The notes under the pieces are model-generated. The model ran no database searches and was not told where the DNA came from. It worked only from the letters and a program-made list of their open reading frames with translations. A program made the translations under genes and the position numbers. 64,000 nt of DNA from JAYOEY01 sp038116945. Lineage in GTDB: Bacteria; Pseudomonadota; Alphaproteobacteria; MPNO01; UBA2964. The stretch is from positions 1-64,000 of the forward strand of contig JAYOEY010000004.1 of NCBI GenBank assembly GCA_038116945.1, in the 5' to 3' direction. Below are positions 34,941-44,127 of this stretch, piece by piece (within the stretch, counting starts at the first letter, position 1; every line of letters starts with the position of its first letter).

Positions 34941-36008
34941 ATGACCATTGAGGACATTGCTTTCGTCCCCTGCGAAATGCCGCTGGCCGACTCCACATGG
35001 CGTTTCGCACAGGGCGCAATCCCTGCCAATCGCGGCTATATCGTGTGCCTGACGGACAGCGACGGCACGACCGGATACGGCTACGCGCAGGCGTTCCAGC
35101 AGAAGGGCACGGTTTTCGAGATGCTGCTGCCGCTGCTCGAACGGTTCGCGCCGCTGGTAAGGGACACCGACCCGCTCGACATCGAAAATGCGCTCGCCGC
35201 GATGGACCGGTCGATCGAAGGGGCCGCGCCGGTCAAGGCAGCGTTCGATTGCGCGATGCACGATCTGGCTTCAAAGAAGCTGGGTCTCCCGCTCCACAAG
35301 CTGCTGGGAGGCCAAACGCGGGACGAGATTCCGATGATGCGCATCCTCGCGCTCAAATCGCCGGAAGAAACGGCGGCGCAGGCCACGGAGCTGGTCGGGG
35401 AAGGCTATCGTTATCTCAAGATCAAGGTCGATGGCGACATCGACCGCGACGTCGCGCGCGTCCGGGAAGTGCGCGCCGCCGTCGGCAACGACATCGGGCT
35501 GATCGTCGACGCCAACCAGTCCTATACGGTGAAACAGGCGATCACCGCCATCAACCGCATGGCCGAATACGGCCTCGACATTGCCGAACAGCCTGTGCCC
35601 GCATCCGATTTCAACGGGCTTCGCGAAGTGACACGCGCCGTTCCGGTGGCGATCGAGGCGGATGAAAGCGCCTCTTCGGTGGATGCAGTCCACAGGCTGG
35701 TCGCCGACCGGATCGTCGATTCCGTGAACCTGAAAATCCCCCCGCTGGGCGGGCTGCGCAACACGCTGGCCGCCGCGCGCATCTGCGAGGCCGCCAATGT
35801 GCCCTGCCGCATGGGTGCGTCCTTCTGCAGCCAGATCCTCCAGGCCCAGGCCATGCATCTCGCCGCCGCCCTGCCCCGGCTCGGCTATGCCTGCGAACTC
35901 GCCGAGGCGGTCAATTTCCGGAACGACCCGTTCTCGGGAATGCAGCTGGAGAACGGCATCCTGACCGTTTCCGGGATTCCGGGCAGCGGGGTTGAATTCA
36001 CCCCCTGA
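34941..36008 (+). CDS. Enolase-superfamily enzyme (mandelate racemase / muconate lactonizing type)
   Basis: 355 residues. A capping domain is followed by a (beta/alpha)7-beta barrel with the KxK motif at Lys160/Lys162, metal ligands Asp190 (IVDANQ), Glu216 (IAEQP) and Asp/Glu at 239-242 (EADES), and Lys265 opposite (NLKIPP). The two-Lys arrangement fits the MLE/dipeptide-epimerase/OSBS branch. It abstracts an alpha proton of a carboxylate substrate. It is last in the catabolic operon, 11 bp after the crotonase gene. Confidence 0.88.
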   Translation: MTIEDIAFVPCEMPLADSTWRFAQGAIPANRGYIVCLTDSDGTTGYGYAQAFQQKGTVFEMLLPLLERFAPLVRDTDPLDIENALAAMDRSIEGAAPVKAAFDCAMHDLASKKLGLPLHKLLGGQTRDEIPMMRILALKSPEETAAQATELVGEGYRYLKIKVDGDIDRDVARVREVRAAVGNDIGLIVDANQSYTVKQAITAINRMAEYGLDIAEQPVPASDFNGLREVTRAVPVAIEADESASSVDAVHRLVADRIVDSVNLKIPPLGGLRNTLAAARICEAANVPCRMGASFCSQILQAQAMHLAAALPRLGYACELAEAVNFRNDPFSGMQLENGILTVSGIPGSGVEFTP

Positions 36009-36158
36009 CCGCCACATCTGATTGACGATTTCGGTCGTGCGCCGCCGCGCCATGTCCCTTCGCGAAAAGGGTTACTTGCAGCGGGCGCGGCGTTCGGGCG
36101 AGTATGGGCGGGAAAGACAGACACGGGCGGCCCGCGGCCGCAATGATGTCGGGCGACA

Positions 36159-37562
36159 ATGACGGGCAAACCTATTCCCTTGGGCAGGTACTGGCAGCCA
36201 ACGCTGGCGTTTTCCGCGCCGGCCGTCGCCGTTTTTGCCCTTCTGGCGGGCATGGGAAGGCTTTCGGTCGCGACGGCAGTCGGCGCCTGCGCGGTTGCGA
36301 TCGCCGGAACGGCCGTCGTCGTCCGGTTCCTGGTCCGGGATCTGCAGGCCCTGCGGGACTATTCGGCAGCGCTGGCAGACGACCCTTCCGCCCGGCGGCC
36401 GCGTATCGCGTTCTCCGGTTCGCTTGCGCCGGTCCTCTCCGCCATCCGCGAATGGAGCGGCGCGGCAAACGGCCGCGGCAATGGACAGGGCGGATCGTCG
36501 TCCGGCCTCGACCATTTGCCCGACGCGGTTCTCATGCTGGATTCGGACCGAATGGTCCTTCGCGACAATATCGCCGCCCGGACCCTGCTTGGCCGTTCGC
36601 TGGTTGGCCGCGATCTGGCCGCGGTGCTGCGCACACCGAGCGTCCTGCGCGCGGTGGACCGGGTCCTGCAGGGAGAGGCCGACATACTCGATGTCGAATT
36701 TTCGTTCCAGGTTCCGGTCGAGCGCCATTTCTCCGCGCGCATCGCCGGGGTCGAATCGTCTCCCGGACAGCCCGTCGCGGTGGCGATCGCCCTGAACGAC
36801 CTGACGGAAATGAAGCGGGCGCAGGCGTTGCGGTCGGATTTCGTCGCAAATGCCAGCCACGAGCTCAGGACGCCCATTTCCGCGCTGCTGGGAGGTCTGC
36901 AGACCCTGCGCGGGCCGGCGAAGAACGACCCGAAGGCGCAGGACGAATTCATCACCATGATGGAGGGCCAGGCCGAGCGCATGGCCAGGCTGGTTGATGA
37001 CCTGCTGTCGCTCTCGCGAATCGAAATGAACGAACACAGCGCCCCGTCGGACAAGATCGAGCTTGCCAGCCTGCTTGGCGAGGTCCGGGATACGCTGTCG
37101 CTGAGCGCCGGCGCGCAGGGGATATCGGTGGAAATCGACATTCCGGACGACATCCCCTCGGTGCCGGGAGACAGGGAGGAACTGACCAGGGTCTTTCAGA
37201 ACCTGCTGGATAACGCGATCAAGTACGGCGCCGACGAGTCGACCGTCTCCATGACAGTCCGTCGGGCGACGGACGGCCTGCCGCCCGCTCTCGCCGGCCG
37301 CACGGGTTTCATCGCTGTATCGGTCACGGACCAGGGGGACGGAATCGCATCCGAATTGATTCCGCGCCTGACCGAGCGGTTTTTCAGGACGGACGCCGCG
37401 CTGTCCCGCCGCCTTGGCGGCACGGGCCTGGGGCTTGCCATCGTCAAGCATGCCGTGAACCGGCACCGGGGGGCGCTCGCCATCGAAAGCACGCCGGGAG
37501 AAGGCAGCGTTTTCACCGTATTTCTGCCGACAGCCGGCGAAACGCCGCCTGTCCGGGACTGA
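36159..37562 (+). CDS. phoR: Phosphate-regulon sensor histidine kinase
   Basis: 467 residues. Two N-terminal transmembrane helices (about 10-60), a PAS-like domain (LDHLPDAVLMLDSDRMVL), HisKA with NASHELRTP and HATPase with DNAIKYG, DQGDGI and GTGLGLAIV. The position directly before pstSCAB-phoU-phoB identifies it as PhoR. It phosphorylates PhoB when phosphate is scarce, under control of PstSCAB and PhoU. Confidence 0.92.
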   Translation: MTGKPIPLGRYWQPTLAFSAPAVAVFALLAGMGRLSVATAVGACAVAIAGTAVVVRFLVRDLQALRDYSAALADDPSARRPRIAFSGSLAPVLSAIREWSGAANGRGNGQGGSSSGLDHLPDAVLMLDSDRMVLRDNIAARTLLGRSLVGRDLAAVLRTPSVLRAVDRVLQGEADILDVEFSFQVPVERHFSARIAGVESSPGQPVAVAIALNDLTEMKRAQALRSDFVANASHELRTPISALLGGLQTLRGPAKNDPKAQDEFITMMEGQAERMARLVDDLLSLSRIEMNEHSAPSDKIELASLLGEVRDTLSLSAGAQGISVEIDIPDDIPSVPGDREELTRVFQNLLDNAIKYGADESTVSMTVRRATDGLPPALAGRTGFIAVSVTDQGDGIASELIPRLTERFFRTDAALSRRLGGTGLGLAIVKHAVNRHRGALAIESTPGEGSVFTVFLPTAGETPPVRD

Positions 37563-37593
37563 AATCGGGCGCCGTCCGGCGGAAGTTCCGCCG

Positions 37594-37622
37594 CCGTCAT
37601 AAAACTGCAACAGAACTGAAAT
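37594..37622 (+). promoter_or_regulatory. Pho box upstream of pstS
   Basis: Three 7-bp units in 11-bp phase: CCGTCAT (37594-37600), CTGCAAC (37605-37611) and CTGAAAT (37616-37622), separated by A-rich 4-bp spacers. The first unit differs from the CTGTCAT half-site at one base; the others are weaker. It lies about 115 bp upstream of the pstS start and just after phoR, giving pstS-phoB its own PhoB-dependent promoter. Confidence 0.7.
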
Positions 37623-37737
37623 AGACCGGTCACGCGGGGCGGATAGTTTCGTGTCTGCACGGAGCGGGGGAAGCCGACATCGGGCTTTCCGGCGCCATGC
37701 GTTCATAAATGGGCGTTCGCCGAAGGAGAAGATTTCC

Positions 37738-38778
37738 ATGCACAACAAGGCAATCGTATTCGCCGCCGCAACCGCCGCGGTTGCACTCGCCAGCGCCGCA
37801 CAGGCGCGCGACCAGATCCGGGTCGTCGGATCGTCCACCGTCTTCCCGTTTTCCACCGCCGTGGCGGAGCGTTTCGGCAAGACCACGAATTTCAAGACGC
37901 CCGTCATCGAAAGCACCGGATCGGGCGGCGGCCTCAAGCTGTTCTGCTCCGGCATCGGCGTGAACCACCCGGATATCACCAATTCTTCACGCCGGATCAA
38001 GATCTCGGAAGTGGAGCTTTGTGCCAAAAATGGCGTCAAGGAGATCACCGAGGTCAAGGTCGGCTTCGACGGCATCGTGTTTGCGAACGCCGCGCAAGGC
38101 CCGAAGATTAACCTGACCCTGCGTCACATTTTCCTTGCCCTCGCCAAGCAGGTGCCGGCCAATGCTGTCGGCAGCGAGCTCAAGGAAAATCCCTACAGGA
38201 TGTGGAGCGACATCGACAAAGCGCTGCCCAACGCCAAGATCGAGGTTCTCGGCCCGCCCCCCACCAGCGGCACGCGCGACGCCTTCGTCGAGCTCGCCAT
38301 GGAAGGCGGCTGCAACACCTTCAAGGCGATCCAGGCCATCGCCAAGACCGAGAAGAATAAATACAAGGCCGTCTGCCATGGGATTCGCGAAGACGGCGCC
38401 TTCGTCGAAGCCGGCGAAAACGACAACCTGATCGTCCAGAAACTGCTCGCCAACAAGAATGCTTTCGGCATCTTCGGTTACAGCTTTCTGGACCAGAACT
38501 CGGACACCGTAAAAGGCGCGATGGTCAACGGCGTGGAACCGACCTTCGAGGCAATTTCCGGCGGACAGTACAGGATTTCCCGCTCGCTCTTCTTCTACGT
38601 CAAGAAAGCCCATGTCGGCACGATCCCCGGCATCAGGGAGTATCTGGCCGAATTCACCAGCGAAAAGGCCTATGGTCCGGAAGGCTATCTCGTCGACAAG
38701 GGGCTGATTCCCCTGACGGATGCCGACCGCAAGCAGGTCCGGAAGGCGGCGATGAGCCTCTCTCCCCTTTCGATGTAA
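37738..38778 (+). CDS. pstS: Phosphate ABC transporter substrate-binding protein
   Basis: 346 residues from the ATG at 37738, which has AAGGAGA upstream. Signal peptide cleaved near AQARD, then VVGSSTVFPFSTAV and STGSGGG phosphate-binding loops and the PPTSGTRDAF motif. It binds phosphate in the periplasm for PstCAB. An intrinsic terminator follows, which should make pstS mRNA more abundant than the permease genes. Confidence 0.95.
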   Translation: MHNKAIVFAAATAAVALASAAQARDQIRVVGSSTVFPFSTAVAERFGKTTNFKTPVIESTGSGGGLKLFCSGIGVNHPDITNSSRRIKISEVELCAKNGVKEITEVKVGFDGIVFANAAQGPKINLTLRHIFLALAKQVPANAVGSELKENPYRMWSDIDKALPNAKIEVLGPPPTSGTRDAFVELAMEGGCNTFKAIQAIAKTEKNKYKAVCHGIREDGAFVEAGENDNLIVQKLLANKNAFGIFGYSFLDQNSDTVKGAMVNGVEPTFEAISGGQYRISRSLFFYVKKAHVGTIPGIREYLAEFTSEKAYGPEGYLVDKGLIPLTDADRKQVRKAAMSLSPLSM

Positions 38779-38789
38779 CGAGACCCGAT

Positions 38790-38821
38790 CCGGCGGGAGC
38801 GATCCTCCCGCCGGGATTTTT
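38790..38821 (+). terminator. Intrinsic terminator/attenuator between pstS and pstC
   Basis: A perfect 10-bp GC-rich stem (arms 38790-38799 and 38805-38814) with a 5-nt loop, followed by GA and five T. It lies 12 bp after the pstS stop and before pstC. Partial read-through would allow high PstS with lower PstCAB. Confidence 0.88.
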
Positions 38822-38908
38822 CCTGCCGCATTCCATTCGATTTTTCATTTACCGGCGATTCGGTCCTTAATAGGCGCAGAAGAAAACGATGTTCAGGGGA
38901 CGCATGAA

Positions 38909-40300
38909 TTGATCGCCAACGCGCCATACCTTACCGCTGCGACGCTTCTCCTGCTCATCCTGGTCGGCAATTTTCTCGGAAGCCGGCGGGCGACCTCTCT
39001 GGTCGGCGGAAAGACGCAGGACCTGCATTCGCGTCCCCATTATTACGGGCTGTTCGTCGCGATATGGACCGGTATTCCGGCGGCCATCATTTATGCGGCC
39101 TGGACGATTGCCGATCAGTATTTTCTGGATCGCCTGATCGTCGCCAGCCTGCCCGACAATCTGGCGAGTCTCTCGTCCGACAGGCTCGGCCTGCTGCTCA
39201 ACGACATCCGCAACCAGGCCTATGGCGGCATTACATCGGGCGCGGTCGATGCGACCGTAAAGGAGGCCGCGGAACGGCTGGCGGGCTGGCGCGAAACCAG
39301 CGACCTGGCGCTCTGGGGCGTGATCGCGTCGACGGCGACCGCATCGCTGGCCCTGGCGCGCACGCGGATCAGGCCGCGCATGAGGGCCCGGACGGCGGTC
39401 GAACGTCTTTTCAACCTGTTCCTTGTCGTTTGTTCGCTGGTCGCCATTCTGACCACGGTCGGGATCGTCCTGTCCCTGCTGTTCGAGACGATCCGGTTCT
39501 TCACCAAGGTATCCGCCGTCGAATTCCTGTTCGGCCTGACCTGGAGCCCGCAGACATCGCTGCGCGCCGACCAGGTCGCCAGCGCCGGGTCCTTCGGCGC
39601 CATCCCGCTCTTTACCGGCACGTTGCTGATCACCGCCATCGCCATGCTGGTTGCCGTTCCGGTCGGCCTGATGTCGGCGATCTATCTGACCGAATACGCG
39701 CATCGCCGGGTTCGCGACGTTCTCAAGCCGACGCTTGAGATTCTGGCCGGCATTCCGACCGTCGTGTACGGATTCTTCGCCGCGCTGACGGTCGCACCCG
39801 CCATCCGGGCGATGGGGGAATCCCTTGGGCTCGACGTCGCATCGGAAAGCGCGCTCGCGGCGGGGCTGGTTATGGGAATCATGATCATCCCCTTCGTATC
39901 GTCGCTCTCGGACGACGTGATCAACGCGGTGCCGCAAACCCTCAGGGATGGCTCCTACGCGCTTGGCGCGACGCGCTCGGAAACCATCAAGCGGGTCATC
40001 GTTCCGGCGGCCTTTCCCGGAATCGTCGGCGGCGTCCTGCTCGCCGTCAGCCGCGCAATCGGCGAGACCATGATCGTGGTGATGGCGGCGGGCCTCGCCG
40101 CCAACCTGACCGCCAATCCGCTCGAGGCGGTGACGACGGTGACCGTCCAGATCGTCACGCTGCTGGTCGGCGATCAGGAATTCGACAGCGCCAAGACCCT
40201 CGCCGCGTTCGCCCTTGGCCTCACGCTTTTCTGCATCACGCTCGTCCTCAACATCATCGCGCTGAGGACAGTGCGAAAGTACCGGGAAATCTATGACTGA
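38909..40300 (+). CDS. pstC: Phosphate ABC transporter permease PstC
   Basis: 463 residues from a TTG with AGGGGA upstream. The long N-terminal extension (extra helices and a ~100-residue periplasmic part) is typical of alphaproteobacterial PstC. The core has SAIYLTEYAHRRVRDVLKP, the IPTVVYGFFA motif and the EAA loop DGSYALGATRSETIKRVIVPAAFPG. It forms the channel with PstA, whose gene overlaps by 8 bases. Confidence 0.93.
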   Translation: MIANAPYLTAATLLLLILVGNFLGSRRATSLVGGKTQDLHSRPHYYGLFVAIWTGIPAAIIYAAWTIADQYFLDRLIVASLPDNLASLSSDRLGLLLNDIRNQAYGGITSGAVDATVKEAAERLAGWRETSDLALWGVIASTATASLALARTRIRPRMRARTAVERLFNLFLVVCSLVAILTTVGIVLSLLFETIRFFTKVSAVEFLFGLTWSPQTSLRADQVASAGSFGAIPLFTGTLLITAIAMLVAVPVGLMSAIYLTEYAHRRVRDVLKPTLEILAGIPTVVYGFFAALTVAPAIRAMGESLGLDVASESALAAGLVMGIMIIPFVSSLSDDVINAVPQTLRDGSYALGATRSETIKRVIVPAAFPGIVGGVLLAVSRAIGETMIVVMAAGLAANLTANPLEAVTTVTVQIVTLLVGDQEFDSAKTLAAFALGLTLFCITLVLNIIALRTVRKYREIYD

Positions 40301-41582
40301 ACCGACCGCCCCCCGCACCTCGGTCCGCGAAAAGGTCCGCGCCCGCCAGCGCAGGCGCTATGCGTCGGAACGCCGGTTTCGCCTGCTCGGTATCGCCTCC
40401 ATCGTGACCGCGGTGTCCGCGCTCCTCCTGCTGCTGGGTTCGATGGTTCTCAAGGGATCCTCCGCTTTCGTTCAGACCCATATAATGCTCGAGGTGACGC
40501 TGCCGGCCGACGAGTTGGCGCCCGGCGGCAAGCCCGACGCGAAGGCGTTGGCGGATGCCAACTACGCCGCGTTTCTCCGCCGCGCGCTGTCGAAAAAATT
40601 TCCGAAGGTCCGGTCGCGGCGCGACCGGCGCGATCTCTACAAGCTGATCAGCGACGGCGCCGCCATCCGGCTGCAGAATCTTGTCGTCGGCTCGCCCGTC
40701 ACGGTCGGGTCGACCCTGTCTTTCGCGGCGATGGCATCGGACGATGTCGACCAGTATTTCAAGGGCAAGCTGCCGAAAGGCCAGACCGGTCGTCTGTCGG
40801 CGAAGCAGGCGGCCTGGGTGGACGCGCTGCGGAAATCGGGCGCCGTCGAGACCCGCTTCAATACCGCCTTCTTCTCGAACGGCGACTCCCGCGAGCCGGA
40901 GCTCGCCGGCATCTGGGGGGCGATGATGGGATCGCTGCTGGCGATGGCGGTAACCCTCGTTCTTGCGTTCCCGCTCGGCGTCGCCGCCGCCATCTATCTT
41001 GAGGAATTTGCGCCGAGAAACCGCTGGACCGACCTGATCGAGGTCAACATCAACAATCTGGCCGCCGTGCCTTCGATCGTATTCGGCCTGCTGGGTCTGG
41101 CGGTGTTTCTCAATTTCTTCGGCATGCCCCGCTCGGCGCCCATGGTCGGCGGCATGGTGCTGGCGCTGATGACGCTGCCGACCGTGATCATCGCCGGACG
41201 CGCCGCGCTCGGATCGGTGCCGCCGTCGATCCGCGAGGCGGCGCTCGGCATCGGCGCGTCTCCGATGCAGGTCGTTCTGCACCATGTGCTGCCGCTGGCG
41301 ATGCCCGGCATCCTGACCGGCACCATCATCGGCGCGGCGCGGGCGCTCGGAGAGACCGCGCCTTTGCTGATGATCGGCATGGTCGCGTTCATCGTCGACG
41401 TCCCGGGGAGCGTCACCGACCCGGCGACCGTACTGCCGGTCCAGATTTTCCTGTGGGCCGACAGTCCCGAGCGGGCGTTCGTCGAACGAACCGCGGCGGC
41501 GACGCTGGTGCTGCTGGCCTTCCTGATCGTGATGAACCTGCTGGCCGTGTTTCTGCGCAAGCGGTTCGAACGCCGCTGGTGA
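40293..41582 (+). CDS. pstA: Phosphate ABC transporter permease PstA
   Basis: 429 residues. A ~150-residue periplasmic insert follows the first helix, as in alphaproteobacterial PstA. The core has AAAIYLEEFAPRNRWTDLIE, VPSIVFGLLG and the EAA loop REAALGIGASPMQVVLHHVLPLAMPG. Its start overlaps the pstC stop, so translation is coupled. Confidence 0.93.
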   Translation: MTEPTAPRTSVREKVRARQRRRYASERRFRLLGIASIVTAVSALLLLLGSMVLKGSSAFVQTHIMLEVTLPADELAPGGKPDAKALADANYAAFLRRALSKKFPKVRSRRDRRDLYKLISDGAAIRLQNLVVGSPVTVGSTLSFAAMASDDVDQYFKGKLPKGQTGRLSAKQAAWVDALRKSGAVETRFNTAFFSNGDSREPELAGIWGAMMGSLLAMAVTLVLAFPLGVAAAIYLEEFAPRNRWTDLIEVNINNLAAVPSIVFGLLGLAVFLNFFGMPRSAPMVGGMVLALMTLPTVIIAGRAALGSVPPSIREAALGIGASPMQVVLHHVLPLAMPGILTGTIIGAARALGETAPLLMIGMVAFIVDVPGSVTDPATVLPVQIFLWADSPERAFVERTAAATLVLLAFLIVMNLLAVFLRKRFERRW

Positions 41583-41610
41583 GTTGAAAAATGCTTAGGA
41601 GAATGGTTGG

Positions 41611-42474
41611 GTGAACATACAATCGATGGAACCGCCAGCGGCCGGCAAGGACCGACCGGTCGCCGCGCCGTCGCTGGAGAAGAACTTATCCGGGGAGCTC
41701 ATGGACAACGAACAGATGCCGGCCAAGATGTCCGCCAAAGGGCTGGACGTCTTCTATAACGGCAAACAGGCGCTATTCGCCGTCGATCTCGAGATACCCG
41801 AACGTTCGGTGACCGCGCTGATCGGCCCGTCCGGCTGCGGAAAATCCACCTTTCTGCGCTGCCTCAACCGGATGAACGACACCATCGACGGATGTTCGGT
41901 CGTGGGCGAGGTCGCCATCGACGGCCAGAACATCTACGACCGCGATCTCGACGTGGTGGAGCTCCGGGCGCGGATCGGCATGGTTTTTCAGAAGCCGAAC
42001 CCGTTTCCCAAATCGATTTACGAGAACGTCGCCTACGGCCCGCGCATTCACGGCCTGTCCTCGGACAAGCAGGAGCTGGACGAGATCGTTCATAAGAGCC
42101 TTGAAAGGGCCGGGCTGCTGAAAGAAGTGAAGGACCGGCTGGACGAACCCGGAACCGGACTGTCCGGCGGCCAGCAGCAGCGCCTGTGCATTGCTCGCGC
42201 CATCGCGGTGAGCCCCGAGGTCATCCTGATGGACGAGCCCTGCTCGGCACTCGATCCGATCGCCACCGCCCATATCGAGGAGCTGATCGACGAGCTGAGC
42301 GAAAATTTCACCATCGTCATCGTGACCCACAACATGCAGCAGGCCGCGCGCGTTTCGCATCGCACGGCCTTTTTCCATCTCGGCAATCTTGTAGAGCTGG
42401 GGGACACCGCCGACATCTTCACAAGCCCGCAGGACGAAAGGACTCAGGGATACATCACCGGCCGTTACGGTTGA
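41611..42474 (+). CDS. pstB: Phosphate ABC transporter ATP-binding protein
   Basis: 287 residues from the GTG at 41611. An ATG at 41701 with GGGGAG upstream is an alternative and gives the usual ~257-residue length. Walker A GPSGCGKST, signature LSGGQQQRL, Walker B VILMDEPCSALDP and H-loop VTHNMQQAARVS are all present; NPFPKSIYENVAYGPRIHG is PstB-specific. It powers phosphate import. Confidence 0.95.
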   Translation: MNIQSMEPPAAGKDRPVAAPSLEKNLSGELMDNEQMPAKMSAKGLDVFYNGKQALFAVDLEIPERSVTALIGPSGCGKSTFLRCLNRMNDTIDGCSVVGEVAIDGQNIYDRDLDVVELRARIGMVFQKPNPFPKSIYENVAYGPRIHGLSSDKQELDEIVHKSLERAGLLKEVKDRLDEPGTGLSGGQQQRLCIARAIAVSPEVILMDEPCSALDPIATAHIEELIDELSENFTIVIVTHNMQQAARVSHRTAFFHLGNLVELGDTADIFTSPQDERTQGYITGRYG

Positions 42475-42502
42475 TCGATCCGATTGGGGAAGGACCCGAA
42501 CC

Positions 42503-43222
42503 ATGGCACGAGAACATATCGTCAAGTCGTACGATGAGGAGCTTCAGCTTCTCAACAATTCGATCATCGAGATGGGCGGGCTGACGGAAGCCCAGGTCAA
42601 TTCCGCCATTCAGGCCCTGACAAACCGCGATTCCGACCTGGCCTACAGGATCATCGACGACGACGACCGGATCGACGCGCTGAACTACGAGATCGACAAT
42701 CAGGCGATGCGGATGCTGGCGCTGCGCCAGCCGATGGCGCTCGATCTGCGCAAGGTGGTTGCCGCGCTCAAGATTTCCGCCGATCTGGAGCGCATCGCCG
42801 ATTATGCGACCAACATGGCGCGCCGCACGATTCCGCTCTCGGAAACGCCGCCGGTCCGGCCCGTTTTCGTCATTCCCAGAATGGGCAAGCTCGTCATGAG
42901 CATGATGAAGAACGTCATCGACGCCTATATCGAGGAAGATGCCGACAAGGCAGAGGAAGTCTGGCATGCGGACGCGGAAGTCGACGAGATGTATGTCGGC
43001 TTTTTCCGCGAAATGCTGACCTACATGATGGAAGACCCGCGCCACATCTCGACCTGCACGCATGTGCTGTTCATAGCCAAGAACCTGGAGCGCATGGGCG
43101 ATCACGTCACGAATATCTGCGAAACGATCTATTTCCTGATCCATGGCGACCGCATGCGGCTGCACCGCACCAGGAAGACGCGTTCGGATCGTTTACTGTC
43201 GGATATCGAAACCGAAGAATGA
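42503..43222 (+). CDS. phoU: Phosphate signalling complex protein PhoU
   Basis: 239 residues, two PhoU helical repeats with metal-binding acidic patches (ERIADYATNMARR near 95-110 and ERMGDHVTNICE near 195-207). It represses PhoR signalling when phosphate is plentiful and modulates PstB. It overlaps phoB by 4 bases. Confidence 0.95.
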   Translation: MAREHIVKSYDEELQLLNNSIIEMGGLTEAQVNSAIQALTNRDSDLAYRIIDDDDRIDALNYEIDNQAMRMLALRQPMALDLRKVVAALKISADLERIADYATNMARRTIPLSETPPVRPVFVIPRMGKLVMSMMKNVIDAYIEEDADKAEEVWHADAEVDEMYVGFFREMLTYMMEDPRHISTCTHVLFIAKNLERMGDHVTNICETIYFLIHGDRMRLHRTRKTRSDRLLSDIETEE

Positions 43223-43914
43223 AGCCCGCCATCCTTGTCGTCGAGGACGAAACCGCGCTGGTCTCCCTGATCCGCTACAACCTCGAAGCCGAAGGTTTCG
43301 AGGTTGTCAGCGCCACGGACGGCGAAGAAGGGCTGATGATCCTCGAAGAGCGGCCCGTCGATCTGGTCCTGCTCGACTGGATGCTGCCGCATCTCTCCGG
43401 CATCGAGGTCTGCCGCCAGATCCGCCGCAGGCCGGCGACCCGAAACCTGCCGGTCATCATGCTGACGGCGCGCGGCGACGAAGGCGACCGGGTGCGCGGG
43501 CTTAACGCCGGCGCCGACGATTACCTGCCCAAACCCTTTTCATACAAGGAGCTCATCGCGCGCATCCACGCGGTCCTGCGGCGGATCCGCCCGGCGCTGA
43601 AAGAGGAGACGTTGAGCTTCCAGGATATCGAAATGAACCTGGCGACGCACAGGGTGACGCGCGAATCGCGGCCGGTCCATCTGGGGCCGACGGAATTCCG
43701 GCTGCTGCGCCATTTCTTGGAGCATCCGGGACGCGTGTTCGCGCGCGACCAGCTGATCGACGCGGTCTGGGGACGCGACATCTATGTCGAAGAGCGCACC
43801 GTCGACGTGCATATCCGGCGGCTCCGCAAGGAGCTGAATTCGGGCGATGCGCCCGATCTCATCCGTACCGTGCGTTCGGCCGGTTACGCGCTCGACGTCC
43901 CCGGAAACGCCTGA
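43219..43914 (+). CDS. phoB: Phosphate-regulon response regulator PhoB
   Basis: 231 residues. Receiver domain with the phospho-Asp in LVLLDWMLP and Lys in LPKPF, then an OmpR-type winged-helix DNA-binding domain (GPTEFRLLRHFLEHPGRV, VDVHIRRLRKEL). It binds Pho boxes such as the one upstream of pstS. It is translationally coupled to phoU (ATGA). Confidence 0.95.
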   Translation: MKPAILVVEDETALVSLIRYNLEAEGFEVVSATDGEEGLMILEERPVDLVLLDWMLPHLSGIEVCRQIRRRPATRNLPVIMLTARGDEGDRVRGLNAGADDYLPKPFSYKELIARIHAVLRRIRPALKEETLSFQDIEMNLATHRVTRESRPVHLGPTEFRLLRHFLEHPGRVFARDQLIDAVWGRDIYVEERTVDVHIRRLRKELNSGDAPDLIRTVRSAGYALDVPGNA

Positions 43915-43996
43915 CCCGCCAGAAGCGTTCCCGCCGGGGCCGAATCAAGCCGAATCCCTGTTTCGCGATATGCTGGCGGCAACAGGGAGACACGCC

Positions 43997-44096
43997 ATGG
44001 CAATTACGCTGCTTGATCTGTTGGGGACATACTTCTTTTGCGCTGACCGCAATCTCATTCTATCTGCGCGACATGATGCGTAAACTGACCGCGTAA
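43997..44096 (+). pseudogene. Small one-helix membrane ORF interrupted by a single-base frameshift
   Basis: An ATG with GGGAG upstream starts MAITLLDLLGTYFF. One extra T in the run at 44035-44040 shifts the frame; removing it continues as ALTAISFYLRDMMRKLTA and a TAA at 44094-44096. The joined product is a 32-residue single-helix protein whose start resembles the first helix of some small membrane proteins. It may be a decayed microprotein gene, a sequencing error, or a slippage-regulated ORF. No family is assigned. Confidence 0.35.
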
Positions 44097-44127
44097 TCTC
44101 GGAGTCGGACAACAGGAAAGACGGACA

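Noticed and set aside
37578..37592. 7-bp inverted repeat after phoR as a terminator
   Set aside because: The arms are separated by one base, so a stable loop would shorten the stem, and no T-tract follows.
38867..40318. Minus-strand open frame of 483 codons opposite pstC
   Set aside because: Shadow of pstC; composition is charged and low complexity.
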